From Rikenellaceae bacterium (GTDB taxonomy: Bacteria > Bacteroidota > Bacteroidia > Bacteroidales > Rikenellaceae): 64,000 nt of DNA. The number at the start of each line of letters is the position of its first letter. Positions within the stretch are counted from its first letter, which is position 1. Under the pieces are notes generated by a model. The model had not been told where the DNA came from, did not search any database, and was given only the letters and a program-made list of their open reading frames with translations. Position numbers and translations under genes: made by a program. Where the stretch lies: positions 344,415 through 408,414 of the forward strand of contig SUZK01000001.1 in assembly GCA_015059955.1 (NCBI GenBank). Direction: 5' to 3'. This document shows, piece by piece, positions 28,301 to 35,964 of the stretch.

Positions 28301-29993
28301 GCTCAATGGTAGCGCTCGTGTTCGCGATATTGGCGTCACGGTAGACTTTACGAAGACGCGCTACTCGGCACCATATGGTGAGTTGCGAGTAAAAGATAAC
28401 CATATCTATGCCGATGGCATCAAGCTCTATGATGCTGAGGGTCACGAGGGCCACTACCATATGGACCTCAGCTTGGAGCATCTGTCGAACGTGACGTACG
28501 ACATATCGGTGGATGCCAAGGATATGCTTGTGCTCGACACCAAGGCCAAGGATAACGACCTCTTCTATGGCCATATACATGCCTCGGGTGTCGCTTCGTT
28601 CAAGGGCGATAAGCGTGGTATAAAGATGAATATCGACGCCACGAGTGCCGATGACTCGCAGTTCTTCATGCCGTTGATGGGTAAGGAGAATGTCTCGTAT
28701 GCCGATTTCGTGACCTTCAAGAAGCCTGAACAGGATATCGCTCCCGATACCACGGCCTTCCTCACACGCCGTATGATGGCCCATGCGCGACGTCAGCGTA
28801 CGGCGAACAACATAGGCAGTGTGATGGATATAGATATGACTATGAACGTGCAGCCAAACGTAAAGATGGAGTTAGTCATAGACCCAACACTGGGCGATGT
28901 CATCGAGGGTACTGGCTCTGGTCAGCTGTCGCTGCACTACGTTCCCAAGGCTAACATCTTGGAGATGCGAGGTACATATACTATCAACGAGGGTGACTAC
29001 CTCTTCACGTTGCAGAATATATGGCATAAGTACTTCAAGGTGGAGCCTGGCTCGACAGTATCGTGGAATGGCGACCCTATGGCCGCAAAGCTAAATATCG
29101 ACGCAGTATACCAAACCAAGGCATCGCTTAAACCACTTATCGGTGGTTCGTTGCAGGGTATCGACACGTCGCGTGCCGTGCCTGTGGATTGCTACATTAA
29201 GCTTACCGACGACATGATGGAGCCTACGGTGACCTTCGATGTTCAGGTGCCTAACGTGGCACCCGAGATACAAACTGTCATCAACTCGACACTCACCGAT
29301 CAACAGGCCATTGCTACGCAGATGTTCTGGCTTCTTGCTGCCAACACCTTCGCACCGGAGGATACGGGTGCTATGGGTGCTTCGCTCTCGGCAACTACGG
29401 GCTTCGAGATGTTGTCAAATCAGCTGAGCAACTGGCTCTCGGGTGATAACTATAATGTTATCTTCCGCTATCGTCCACGTACCGACTTCACGGGCGATGA
29501 GGTCGACTTCGGCTTCTCGAAGAGCTGGCTTAACGACCGCCTTATTGTTGAGGTTGAGGGTGGCTATCTGTCGGATGAGTCGCTACAAGCTACCGAGCGT
29601 GCCTCGAACTTCGTCGGCGAGGCCTTCATTACGTGGCTTATTGATAGTGATGGTGCTTTCCGCTTGAAGGGCTTTACGCAGACTATCGACCGCTATGGTG
29701 AGAACCAGGGTATGCAGGAGGCTGGCTTGGGCGTATATTATAGCGAGAGCTTCAATACCTTTGGTGATTTGTGGCAGAGTCTCAAGCAGCGCTTCTCGAG
29801 TGAGGCGCGCAAGCAACGTCGTCAGGAGCGTCAGATGCGAAGGGCTGAGGCGCGTGAGCGCAGACGCAAGAGGTGTGATGACCGGAGCACGACAAGTACA
29901 AAGGTTGAGGGTGCCATCGAGGTTCCCGAGGTGTTGGATGTCGATAATGAGGAGTTTGAGGTCCCTCTGTTTGATACTATAAACACGAAATAG
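25347..29993 (+). CDS. tamB: TamB-like translocation and assembly protein
   Basis: A 1548-residue protein with an N-terminal membrane anchor (about residues 7-30), an AsmA-like start (FLSGKLGTKVSIDRVDLDLF) and a very long beta-rich region. A TamB/DUF490-type C-terminal domain covers about 1180-1470 (LEMRGTYTINEGDYLFTLQN, VEPGSTVSWNGDPMAAKLNIDA). TamB-type proteins bridge inner and outer membranes and assist outer membrane protein assembly or phospholipid transport. The tail (about 1490-1520) is extremely arginine-rich (RRQERQMRRAEARERRRKR), unusual for a periplasmic end. The divergent tsaD neighbour is common in Bacteroidetes. Confidence 0.88.
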   Translation: MRKVIKILAKVLSTIILLSIFLPISVTLLLSVDSIQNFVVDKATEFLSGKLGTKVSIDRVDLDLFSKVRLQGFYVEDHEQQPLLYVGEAKARIASLDIKNTGLVLEDAELSDGELHLREMESGELNIRPIVQFLTKKEGKSDFRLYIDKIKVRNLQFTYERLEHRNPVYGVDYGDMDIRNINGLVRNFALVRGAVSCDVYNMSAAEKSGFVLNDLTAGIFVDRGLIEFTDLDASTARSSLNMPRITINGRDWRQYKYYIDSVKMRGDITNATIHSSDIAYFAPGLREWDVELRDVSGRFEGYVRDFTAEIGGVSLGNDSRLVADAHITGLPDWRNAYYDVDIAESFVTAADATYLAKEVSRRELPAKVQDIVRGVNWVDVKGSYDGTLVDFHVDGDVRSGVGGVDANVKIRRHTSGSVDVKGDVATRNLNVGRVLNIPKLGRVDVSVVGETSIGESIYAKATAEIAKVEYGANCFDDISVDGEYDRGNCWAKVVSNDEALNFAFDGAMDLTLERPTYLMELNLAHADLRALGINKRDSISTISMSIGAEAEGRNIDDLVGRLSIADAEYNYPNGTIATDRIDFSMYGDEGLRAAMLQSEFLNVQYQSYLKYSDAYSYIYNFVMTYIPLLYDDKAEKRALNTEYENDVTMLKVAVGDKINELLDAIAPSLLVAPDTQASLAFSPNSNMMILNGGSETLEYRGVIMANASFNIEKKQKDSLSLWLESSCIYLGSRPFMPKFNVTGGARENRASLRAGFASDDGKASGMLGLRANFSRDELTKRRGMHLDITPSHFTNDSVQWRLSSRGGINISSSRISVDHLRITHPGQELVVDGVASKSREDKLTLTLNNFNISPLTALVSRWGYEVDGRSNGYAIVKSALSNPEIEANIELDSVRVNGLLAPPQRVTSDWDFAQNRARVYIIDRITQDTSVRGYYQPVGNRYLASAKMNRLKLELIQPFLRGIVSDIEGTGDIDVRIEGKGRMAKLNGSARVRDIGVTVDFTKTRYSAPYGELRVKDNHIYADGIKLYDAEGHEGHYHMDLSLEHLSNVTYDISVDAKDMLVLDTKAKDNDLFYGHIHASGVASFKGDKRGIKMNIDATSADDSQFFMPLMGKENVSYADFVTFKKPEQDIAPDTTAFLTRRMMAHARRQRTANNIGSVMDIDMTMNVQPNVKMELVIDPTLGDVIEGTGSGQLSLHYVPKANILEMRGTYTINEGDYLFTLQNIWHKYFKVEPGSTVSWNGDPMAAKLNIDAVYQTKASLKPLIGGSLQGIDTSRAVPVDCYIKLTDDMMEPTVTFDVQVPNVAPEIQTVINSTLTDQQAIATQMFWLLAANTFAPEDTGAMGASLSATTGFEMLSNQLSNWLSGDNYNVIFRYRPRTDFTGDEVDFGFSKSWLNDRLIVEVEGGYLSDESLQATERASNFVGEAFITWLIDSDGAFRLKGFTQTIDRYGENQGMQEAGLGVYYSESFNTFGDLWQSLKQRFSSEARKQRRQERQMRRAEARERRRKRCDDRSTTSTKVEGAIEVPEVLDVDNEEFEVPLFDTINTK

Positions 29994-30065
29994 ACGTTAT
30001 AGTATGCGGCGATGAGGGAGTAAATTTTAGATGCGAGAATCATTAATTAAAAACGTTAAAATACT

Positions 30066-30872
30066 ATGAAGAAAATCGTAACAATTTGTTTTGGTTTTGT
30101 GCTACTTGCACTTGTAGCACCCACCACGGTGATGGCTCAAGAGGTCACACAAGATACTATGCAGAACTCTGTTCCGACGGAGCTAACTAAGGATAATGAG
30201 GTTAGTGACAATGATACTTCAGAGAATGATGCTCCTGAGGTCGTGTCAATGAGCTTCTGGCAGCTGTTCAAGGCTGGTGGTTTCTTGATGTGGGTGTTGG
30301 TGCTTTTGGCATGTGTGATGATATTCATCTTTGTGGAGCGCTTCTTGGCCATTCGCAAGGCTACGCAGATAGACTCTGACTTTATGAACCGTATACGCGA
30401 CCATATATCTGAGGGTAACATCGATGCGGCTATCGACCTGTGCCGTCGTACCGACTCGCCTATCGCACGTATGATTGAGAAGGGTATCGAGCGTATCGGT
30501 CGTCCTATGGGCGATATCCAGACTACCATCGAGAATGTCGCAAATGTTGAGGTGGCGAAGCTCGAGACAGGTCTCCCATGGTTGGCATCTATCTCTGGTG
30601 GTGCCCCTATGATTGGTTTCTTGGGTACGGTAATCGGTATGGTTCAGGTGTTTATCAATATGTCTGCTAACCAGACAGGTGGTATTCAGATTAGTGAGTT
30701 GTCGGGAGGTATGTACACAGCGATGGTAACTACCGTAGGTGGTCTTATCGTAGGTATCCCAGCATACTTCGCACATAACTACCTTGTGGCACGTATCGAG
30801 AAGCTTATCTTCCGTATGGAGGCTACAACCATCGCGTTTATGGATATCTTGAACCAACCAGTACAAAAATAG
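30066..30872 (+). CDS. exbB: MotA/TolQ/ExbB proton channel family protein
   Basis: A 268-residue membrane protein. A signal-like N-terminal helix (about 1-25) is followed by an acidic linker (NEVSDNDTSENDAPE), then the three helices of the ExbB fold (about 70-92, 170-195 and 215-240). The conserved TVIGMVQ and GGMYTAMVTTVGGLIVGIPAY are present. With ExbD it uses the proton gradient to energise TonB. The gene precedes exbD by 8 bases. Confidence 0.88.
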   Translation: MKKIVTICFGFVLLALVAPTTVMAQEVTQDTMQNSVPTELTKDNEVSDNDTSENDAPEVVSMSFWQLFKAGGFLMWVLVLLACVMIFIFVERFLAIRKATQIDSDFMNRIRDHISEGNIDAAIDLCRRTDSPIARMIEKGIERIGRPMGDIQTTIENVANVEVAKLETGLPWLASISGGAPMIGFLGTVIGMVQVFINMSANQTGGIQISELSGGMYTAMVTTVGGLIVGIPAYFAHNYLVARIEKLIFRMEATTIAFMDILNQPVQK

Positions 30873-30880
30873 TGTGACCT

Positions 30881-31360
30881 ATGGCAATTAAGAGAAGTAG
30901 AAGTGGGTCTAAGGTGAGCGCGTCGTTTTCGTCGTCGTCGATGACCGACCTTGTATTTTTGTTGTTGGTCTTCTTCGTCTTGGCAACCACGCTTATCAAC
31001 CCCATCCAGACGTTGCAGGTGACACTACCTACGTCTGATGCCGATGGCGAGTCTGATAGCTCGACGGCTGCTATTACCATCGTCGGTGAGGCAGGTAGCT
31101 ACAAATATATGCTGAACAATACGGAGTATAGTACTATCAGCGAGTTGCGCGATGCTCTCGAGGCATATTATAGGAACTCGGATATCCAGACTAAGGAGTC
31201 AAAGACGATGTATGTGACGCTATTCTGCGACCGCGACAAGACTACGGTGCAGAGCTTTGTCGAAGTGGCTTCTATGATACAGGAGCTGAATAAGCTCTAT
31301 GTCACCGACAATAAAAAGGAGGATAAGTATAAGTTGGTTCTTGCAACCAAGGAGGCTTAG
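30881..31360 (+). CDS. exbD: ExbD/TolR family biopolymer transporter
   Basis: A 159-residue protein with a short basic N-terminus, one membrane helix (about 22-45) holding the conserved Asp in SSMTDLVFLLLVFFV, and a periplasmic domain. It partners ExbB in a proton-driven complex. It ends 2 bases before the TonB-like gene. Confidence 0.88.
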   Translation: MAIKRSRSGSKVSASFSSSSMTDLVFLLLVFFVLATTLINPIQTLQVTLPTSDADGESDSSTAAITIVGEAGSYKYMLNNTEYSTISELRDALEAYYRNSDIQTKESKTMYVTLFCDRDKTTVQSFVEVASMIQELNKLYVTDNKKEDKYKLVLATKEA

Positions 31361-31362
31361 CA

Positions 31363-32109
31363 ATGGAGTACTACAATCCGAATGATAATAGCACGAAGCG
31401 TTATGCCGCAATAACTACGTTGGTGGTGCTGGCTCTCTTTGTCATCGTTGCATGCTTTATTAGCATCACGGTGATACCCTCGGAGCGTAGCATAGTTAGC
31501 GCTGTTGTTGAGGTAGTAGCACCACCCGAGGATAAGGCCGATGAGGAGAAGAAGCCTATCGAGAATAGGCCTATCGGTGATGTGACCGCTAAGGATAGAC
31601 AGACCGTACATCAGCCCAAGGAGTCACCTGAGCCTAAGAGCCAGGCCTCTAAGGGCGAGGATAAGGTGACCGAAAATGTGCAGCCTCAGGTAATGGATAA
31701 AGCCCTTTTTGTTGCCGATGTTGTTGGTACTACTGCCACCGACGCGGTGAGTACATGTAGCAATGCCGCGCAGAGTGATACCAAAAAGGATAGTGGCGAT
31801 AGTGGTGGTTCCGACTCGGAGGGTGATAATAGACTTAGCGAGGGTCTTCGAAATAGAGGACTCGCAAGACCACTCGGAGAGCCAGAGAAGGACTACGATG
31901 AGGAGGGTATTGTCGTTTTGCGAGTGACGGTAGCTCCAGATGGTAGAGTGATAAATGCTGAACCTACAATATTAGGAGCAGCAAATGATAGCGAAAAACT
32001 CCGTAAATTGGCAAAAGATGCTGCATTAGACATCCAAAAGACTATGTTTAATCCCAGTGATGGTGAGACCGTTGGAACCATTACCTATGATTTTAACATC
32101 ACAAACTAA
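31363..32109 (+). CDS. TonB-like energy transducer
   Basis: A 248-residue protein with an N-terminal membrane helix (about 15-38), a lysine/proline/glutamate-rich linker (about 48-110) and a C-terminal TonB-like domain (about 155-248) containing EGIVVLRVTVAPDGRV. This domain contacts the TonB boxes of outer membrane receptors. The set exbB-exbD-tonB suggests an energising module; it has no local receptor, so it probably serves SusC-like or other receptors elsewhere. Confidence 0.8.
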   Translation: MEYYNPNDNSTKRYAAITTLVVLALFVIVACFISITVIPSERSIVSAVVEVVAPPEDKADEEKKPIENRPIGDVTAKDRQTVHQPKESPEPKSQASKGEDKVTENVQPQVMDKALFVADVVGTTATDAVSTCSNAAQSDTKKDSGDSGGSDSEGDNRLSEGLRNRGLARPLGEPEKDYDEEGIVVLRVTVAPDGRVINAEPTILGAANDSEKLRKLAKDAALDIQKTMFNPSDGETVGTITYDFNITN

Positions 32110-32120
32110 ACCAGTTTAGT

Positions 32121-32513
32121 ATGGCTATGTTTCGCTATCTTATTTTGAGTGTTGTTGCGCTGTGTGCCTCGACGACGCTCTCGGCACAGAAGCCCGAGGG
32201 TGCCGAGATAACATTCTCGTCGAGTGTTATCGACCTCGGCACACTATCGCAGGATGACGACCCGCAGGTATTGCGCTTGGCCTATACCAATACGGGTGAC
32301 CTGCCTTTGGTCGTTACCGAGGTGCAGACAAGCTGTGCGTGTACCACGGTGCAGTGCGACCGCAAGAAGGTGATGCCTGGCGAGCGTGGCTCGATAGTGG
32401 TGACCATGGACCCAGCAAAGGCCCCCGATGGCACGTTCTATCGTGTGCTGAAGGTCTACTCGACGTCGCGTAGCGGTGTTAAGCATGTAACGCTTAAGGC
32501 CGTCATAGAGTAA
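32121..32513 (+). CDS. DUF1573 domain protein, secreted
   Basis: A 130-residue protein with a signal peptide (cleavage near LSA/Q) and one DUF1573 domain (about 30-128; IDLGTLSQDDDP, TSCACTTVQ, PGERGSIVV). Such Ig-like periplasmic domains are common in Bacteroidetes; their job is unknown. An internal ATG two codons in is an alternative start. It is followed by the metallo-hydrolase 25 bases on. Confidence 0.82.
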   Translation: MAMFRYLILSVVALCASTTLSAQKPEGAEITFSSSVIDLGTLSQDDDPQVLRLAYTNTGDLPLVVTEVQTSCACTTVQCDRKKVMPGERGSIVVTMDPAKAPDGTFYRVLKVYSTSRSGVKHVTLKAVIE

Positions 32514-32538
32514 AATGTTGTAATTTAAAACTTCGAAT

Positions 32539-33204
32539 ATGGAGATAAAACGTCTTGTTTTCAACCCCTTCCGCGAGAATACCTATGTTGTGTGGGATGA
32601 AACGAAGGAGTGTATAATCGTTGATGCTGGCAATATGCAGGCTGGCGAGAATAGGATTCTTAAGGAGTTTATCGAGGCGCACGCGCTGAAACCCGTGATG
32701 GCAGTAAATACGCACGGCCACTTCGACCATACGCAGGGTGTAGAGTGGCTCACGAAGACGTACAACGCAAAGTTCGCCTGCTCGACGAAGGATAAATTCC
32801 TTATCGACAGCACGTCGGGTGGCATGGTCTACGGCCTTAAGTGTAACGCTGTGCCCGATATTGATATCGACTTGGATACGTTGGAGAGTATCTCGTTTGG
32901 CAACACAACGCTACGTGTTATCAAGACCCCTGGCCATACCCCTGGTCATGTGGTATTGTTCGATGAGGCATCGAAGGTGCTCTTCACGGGCGATACGCTA
33001 TTTAGGGAGAGCATCGGCCGTACCGACCTGCCTGGTGGCGACTACTCGTGGATTATGCGCTCTATATTGGAGCAGATAGTGCCTCTGGGTGACGATGTTA
33101 CAATCTACCCAGGTCACGAGGATAGCTCGACCATTGGCCATGAGACGCTCTACAACCCATTCATCGTCGAGGTTATTAATAACGAGGTTAACTACAAAGG
33201 ATAG
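32539..33204 (+). CDS. MBL-fold metallo-hydrolase (glyoxalase II-like)
   Basis: A 221-residue metallo-beta-lactamase-fold hydrolase. The metal site THGHFDH and the second region KTPGHTPGHV with FTGDTLF and YPGHED match the glyoxalase II-like branch. It lacks the long C-terminal substrate domain of true GloB, so the substrate is uncertain. It ends 3 bases before trmD. Confidence 0.85.
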   Translation: MEIKRLVFNPFRENTYVVWDETKECIIVDAGNMQAGENRILKEFIEAHALKPVMAVNTHGHFDHTQGVEWLTKTYNAKFACSTKDKFLIDSTSGGMVYGLKCNAVPDIDIDLDTLESISFGNTTLRVIKTPGHTPGHVVLFDEASKVLFTGDTLFRESIGRTDLPGGDYSWIMRSILEQIVPLGDDVTIYPGHEDSSTIGHETLYNPFIVEVINNEVNYKG

Positions 33205-33207
33205 TAT

Positions 33208-33885
33208 ATGCGTATAGATATTATTACGGTTGTCCCCGAGTTGTTGGCATCGCCTCTCAATGAGTCGATACTCAAGCGCGCCCAAGAGTCGGGACACGCC
33301 GAGATATATGTTCATAACTTGCGCGACTACACCGACGACAAGCGCCGCACGGTCGACGACTACCCCTTTGGTGGTGAGGCGGGCATGGTGATGAAGATTG
33401 AACCTGTCTATCGTTGCATCGAGAAGCTGAAGTCGGAGCGCGACTACGACGAGATTATCTTCACCTCGCCCGATGGTATCACCTACAACCAGCACGAGGC
33501 CAACCGCCTCTCGCTGATGAAGAATATCATCATCCTCTGTGGCCACTATAAGGGTATCGACTACCGCATCCGCGAGCACCTTGTGACACGCGAGATATCG
33601 ATTGGCGACTATGTGCTCACGGGAGGTGAGCTTGCAGCGTGTGTCATCGCCGACTCGGTCGTAAGAATTATCCCTGGCGCTATTGGCGATGAGGCCTCGG
33701 CACTTACCGACTGCTTCCAGGATAACCTGCTTGCGCCACCAGTATATACCCGCCCTGCGGAGTTTAATGGCTGGAAGGTTCCCGATGTGTTACTCTCGGG
33801 CAACTTCGCCGAGATTGAGAAGTGGCAGGACGAGCAGGCATGGAGCCGCACCAAGGCCCTCCGCCCCGACCTTATAGAGAAGTAA
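33208..33885 (+). CDS. trmD: tRNA (guanine-N1)-methyltransferase TrmD
   Basis: A 225-residue SPOUT enzyme that methylates G37 of tRNAs. The trefoil-knot signatures [12 protein letters not shown] and [11 protein letters not shown] are present and the length is usual. It is often next to ribosomal genes elsewhere; here it follows the metallo-hydrolase. Confidence 0.95.
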   Translation: MRIDIITVVPELLASPLNESILKRAQESGHAEIYVHNLRDYTDDKRRTVDDYPFGGEAGMVMKIEPVYRCIEKLKSERDYDEIIFTSPDGITYNQHEANRLSLMKNIIILCGHYKGIDYRIREHLVTREISIGDYVLTGGELAACVIADSVVRIIPGAIGDEASALTDCFQDNLLAPPVYTRPAEFNGWKVPDVLLSGNFAEIEKWQDEQAWSRTKALRPDLIEK

Positions 33886-33957
33886 TTGTATAAGAAAATA
33901 TTTATTGCCTATGAAGCATTGCGTATAGAATTAATACGCACAATTTAGACATATTGG

Positions 33958-34133
33958 AAAAGCGTTTTAGCAACATTCTGTATTCTCAAAAGTTTGGCGA
34001 CTAATTGAAATCAGCAGGAATTTTGCAAAGATGCTCGTGCCGTTTATCGGCGCGGGCTTTTGGTTATTCTGCTGATTGGGTTACGCCAAACACCCTGAGA
34101 ATGGAGTATACTAATTGTCCCGCGCTTTTTTTT
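33958..34133 (+). ncRNA. Candidate 6S-like structured RNA
   Basis: The 304-base gap after trmD has no ORF but forms one long interrupted hairpin. Its helices, from outside in, are: 33958-33964 with 34123-34129; 33967-33970 with 34111-34114; 33982-33988 with 34096-34102; 33992-33999 with 34084-34091; 34010-34017 with 34069-34076; and 34033-34042 with 34048-34057 around a TTTAT loop. Several helices are perfect 7-8 base pairs. A run of eight T's (34126-34133) marks the likely 3' end. A single rod with internal bubbles of this length resembles 6S RNA; the Rfam Bacteroidales-1 motif is another candidate. No convincing promoter was found. The + strand is preferred because of the T-run. Confidence 0.55.
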
Positions 34134-34189
34134 GTGCGTAATCATTAATCATTATGGGGCAACAATTCTAACTTTTAATCTATACAACA

Positions 34190-34477
34190 ATGAAAAACTT
34201 AAGAAGAACGGCTCTATTACTTATTGTTGCATTATGCACTATCTCGCTATGCTCATGTGGTGGTGAAGAGGAGAAGAAAAACACTGGTAATATTAATTTC
34301 CAAGGAAAACCCAAAACGGTCAATATTTGTCATTCATGTAACAAGTCAGGCTTATGTTATAGGTGTGGAGGCAAAGGCATTATATATAGCGCCAGTACAC
34401 CTGTTTGCCAGTGTCAAACATGTCACGGAACAGGAATATGTCAGAAATGTGGTGGTGATGGTGTCACTGGAAACTAA
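34190..34477 (+). CDS. Small lipoprotein with DnaJ-like zinc-finger motifs
   Basis: A 95-residue lipoprotein. The signal peptide ends in a lipobox-like LCSC (Cys23), followed by GGEEEKK. The mature part has two repeats close to the DnaJ cysteine-rich pattern: CHSCNKSGLCYRCGGKG and CQTCHGTGICQKCGGDG. These eight cysteines could bind two zinc ions or form disulfides outside the cytoplasm. I know no assigned function. A strong palindromic terminator follows at once. Confidence 0.8.
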   Translation: MKNLRRTALLLIVALCTISLCSCGGEEEKKNTGNINFQGKPKTVNICHSCNKSGLCYRCGGKGIIYSASTPVCQCQTCHGTGICQKCGGDGVTGN

Positions 34478-34505
34478 AAAAAAAGTAGCCCGCGGGCTAC
34501 TTTTT
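34476..34505. terminator. Bidirectional terminator between convergent genes
   Basis: The perfect palindrome GTAGCCCGCGGGCTAC (34485-34500) is flanked by an A-run and a T-run, so it terminates both the zinc-finger lipoprotein (+) and the YKAIE gene (-). Confidence 0.85.
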
Positions 34506-34526
34506 CTTTTCACTCTTCTCGCTCTT

Positions 34527-34742
34527 CTACTTGTTGTACTCCTCGACGAGGCTCTTACCCATGTTTACCGCGGTGTCCTCGATAGATTTGTAGGCGCCAA
34601 CCGTAGCATTCTCGATGGCCTTATATCCGCCAACAACACCATTCTCAATTGCCTTGTAACTGCCTACAACGCCACTCTCAATAGCCATGTAGGTCTTAAC
34701 AACGCCTCGCTTGAGGCCGCCCTTCTTTCTCTTCTGTTCCAT
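34527..34742 (-). CDS. Small YKAIE-repeat protein
   Basis: A 71-residue protein made almost wholly of 11-residue repeats of the form VVGxYKAIENG: VVKTYMAIESG, VVGSYKAIENG, VVGGYKAIENA, TVGAYKSIEDT, AVNMGKSLVEE. The period of 11 fits an amphipathic helix that could lie on a membrane or form a right-handed coiled coil. It has no signal or membrane segment. It resembles short YKxIE proteins found in gut bacteria and, in its 11-residue period, LEA-type or apolipoprotein-type helices; the function is unknown. A -7 box lies about 110 bases upstream, in a region shared with the divergent AraC-type gene. Confidence 0.78.
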   Translation of the reverse strand: MEQKRKKGGLKRGVVKTYMAIESGVVGSYKAIENGVVGGYKAIENATVGAYKSIEDTAVNMGKSLVEEYNK

Positions 34743-34859
34743 AATATCAATGTTATATATTTATTTGTTCCTCACGCATTATTGTGCGCACACATCATTG
34801 CCTTGTTGTAGCGAAGTGTCGGTTACGCCTCTTTGAACTTGATGTTTCACTTCTGGGTG

Positions 34860-34867
34860 CAAAGGTA
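34860..34867 (-). promoter_or_regulatory. -7 box of the YKAIE gene
   Basis: TACCTTTG on the minus strand. The leader would be about 110 bases. A -33 TTTG is not exact (a CAAT on the + strand at 34884). Confidence 0.5.
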
Positions 34868-34899
34868 GGGCGGTTATGGATGCCAATAAAGGGCCGATG

Positions 34900-35010
34900 T
34901 TCCTATTGTTTGGAATAATATTCCTATTGATAGCGAAAATATGATAAATATATTGTATCTTTGTGGAGTAATAGGCGTATTAGTCCAAATAAATAAGAAT
35001 ATTAGTCCAA
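34900..35010. promoter_or_regulatory. Phased repeats, candidate AraC-type operators
   Basis: The 9-base TTCCTATTG occurs at 34900-34908 and 34921-34929 (offset 21). The 11-base TATTAGTCCAA occurs at 34978-34988 and 35000-35010 (offset 22, two helical turns). TTGGAATAAT at 34910-34919 is a near-inverted copy of ATTAGTCCAA. The AraC-gene -7 box (34956-34963) lies between the sets, and the second direct repeat abuts the ATG. This fits autoregulation and shared control with the divergent YKAIE gene. Confidence 0.5.
34956..34963 (+). promoter_or_regulatory. -7 box of the AraC-type regulator
   Basis: TATCTTTG with a predicted start near 34970. It lies downstream of an in-frame ATG at 34941, so the coding start must be the later ATG at 35010. 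Confidence 0.65.
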
Positions 35011-35894
35011 TGGGTACAACATTAGCAAAGACAATTAGTGGCTATATAAGTAGCGGACATAGTGGTGTGGCGTATAGTGTAGATGATGAGTTAAGCATTA
35101 TCGACAACCCCTCGTTCGACATCCTACCGAACCATCCCTACCGCTCACCTCTTGTGGCAGCGGTGTACTGCCAGGCGGGTAGGGGCCGTGGGCGTGTCAA
35201 TGCCAAGACCTATGACCTTGAGCCTGGTGGCTTCTTCATCGTTCTGCCCGGTCAGATTACCGAGATGGTCGACATCTCGGAGGACTTCCGTGCTACATAT
35301 GTCCTTATGTCGGAGCACTTCACCGAGAGCCTTAGCATAGGCAATACCTTCGATTTGCGCAACATCGTTACGGAGCACCCATATATACTCCTTGAGGAGC
35401 GTGCGCGACAGGCGTTGGAGGGCTACTTGACGATGTGTATGAATATCATACCTATCGAGGAGCACCCCCATCGTTTGGAGGTGTTGCGCCTTATTACGCG
35501 CGCATTCTTCTTAGGTATGGGTTACTTTCTGCACGACCAGCAGCGTGGCGATAAGAGCCAGACGCGCCAGACAGATATAACATCGGACTTCGTTCGCCTT
35601 GTCGAGGCCAACTATCGTGAGCATCGCGATTTGGCGTTCTATGCCGAGAAGATGGGACTCACGCCTAAGTATCTATCTACGGTAGTCAAGGCGTCGAGTG
35701 GTAAGAGCGCTGTCGAGTGGATTGAGAAGTATGTGACGCTCGATGCCATCACGCAGCTAACATCCACCGAGCGCACCATAAAGCAGATAGCCTACGACCT
35801 TAACTTCCCGTCGCAGTCCTTCTTTGGTAAGTACTTCGCACGTGTGGTGGGCATGTCGCCTGCGGCGTATCGCGTGAGGGAACGCACGAAGTAG
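35010..35894 (+). CDS. AraC-family transcriptional regulator
   Basis: A 294-residue protein from the ATG at 35010 (a start at 34941 precedes the promoter and is rejected). An N-terminal cupin-like sensor (about 20-160; LEPGGFFIVLPGQI) is followed by a C-terminal AraC/XylS double helix-turn-helix (about 195-294; LAFYAEKMGLTPKYLSTVVK and IKQIAYDLNFPSQSFFGKYFARVVGMSPAAYR). The inducer is unknown. The phased repeats at its own promoter suggest autoregulation, and the divergent YKAIE gene is a candidate target. Confidence 0.87.
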   Translation: MGTTLAKTISGYISSGHSGVAYSVDDELSIIDNPSFDILPNHPYRSPLVAAVYCQAGRGRGRVNAKTYDLEPGGFFIVLPGQITEMVDISEDFRATYVLMSEHFTESLSIGNTFDLRNIVTEHPYILLEERARQALEGYLTMCMNIIPIEEHPHRLEVLRLITRAFFLGMGYFLHDQQRGDKSQTRQTDITSDFVRLVEANYREHRDLAFYAEKMGLTPKYLSTVVKASSGKSAVEWIEKYVTLDAITQLTSTERTIKQIAYDLNFPSQSFFGKYFARVVGMSPAAYRVRERTK

Positions 35895-35938
35895 TGATAA
35901 ACTATGGCTAATATGGCCCATACTTCGAAATAAAAGTG

Positions 35939-35946
35939 TATCTTTG
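35939..35946 (+). promoter_or_regulatory. -7 box of lpxB
   Basis: TATCTTTG, 18 bases before the lpxB ATG. No TTTG at -33 is seen. Confidence 0.55.
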
Positions 35947-35964
35947 TACCAAAACTAAACGATA

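Noticed and set aside
27909..28784. Long open frame (291 codons) on the minus strand inside tamB
   Set aside because: It is the reverse-frame shadow of a well supported TamB-like gene. Its translation is rich in His and Ile with no recognisable domain, and no start signal is present.
33886..33957. Hairpin TGCGTAT/ATACGCA near 33920-33942 as a trmD terminator
   Set aside because: The stem is short and no T-run follows; a better structured element lies just downstream. It could still be part of the RNA leader.
34941..35009. Longer start for the AraC-type gene at 34941
   Set aside because: A TATCTTTG box at 34956-34963 lies downstream of it, so the transcript would begin after this ATG; the ATG at 35010 is used.
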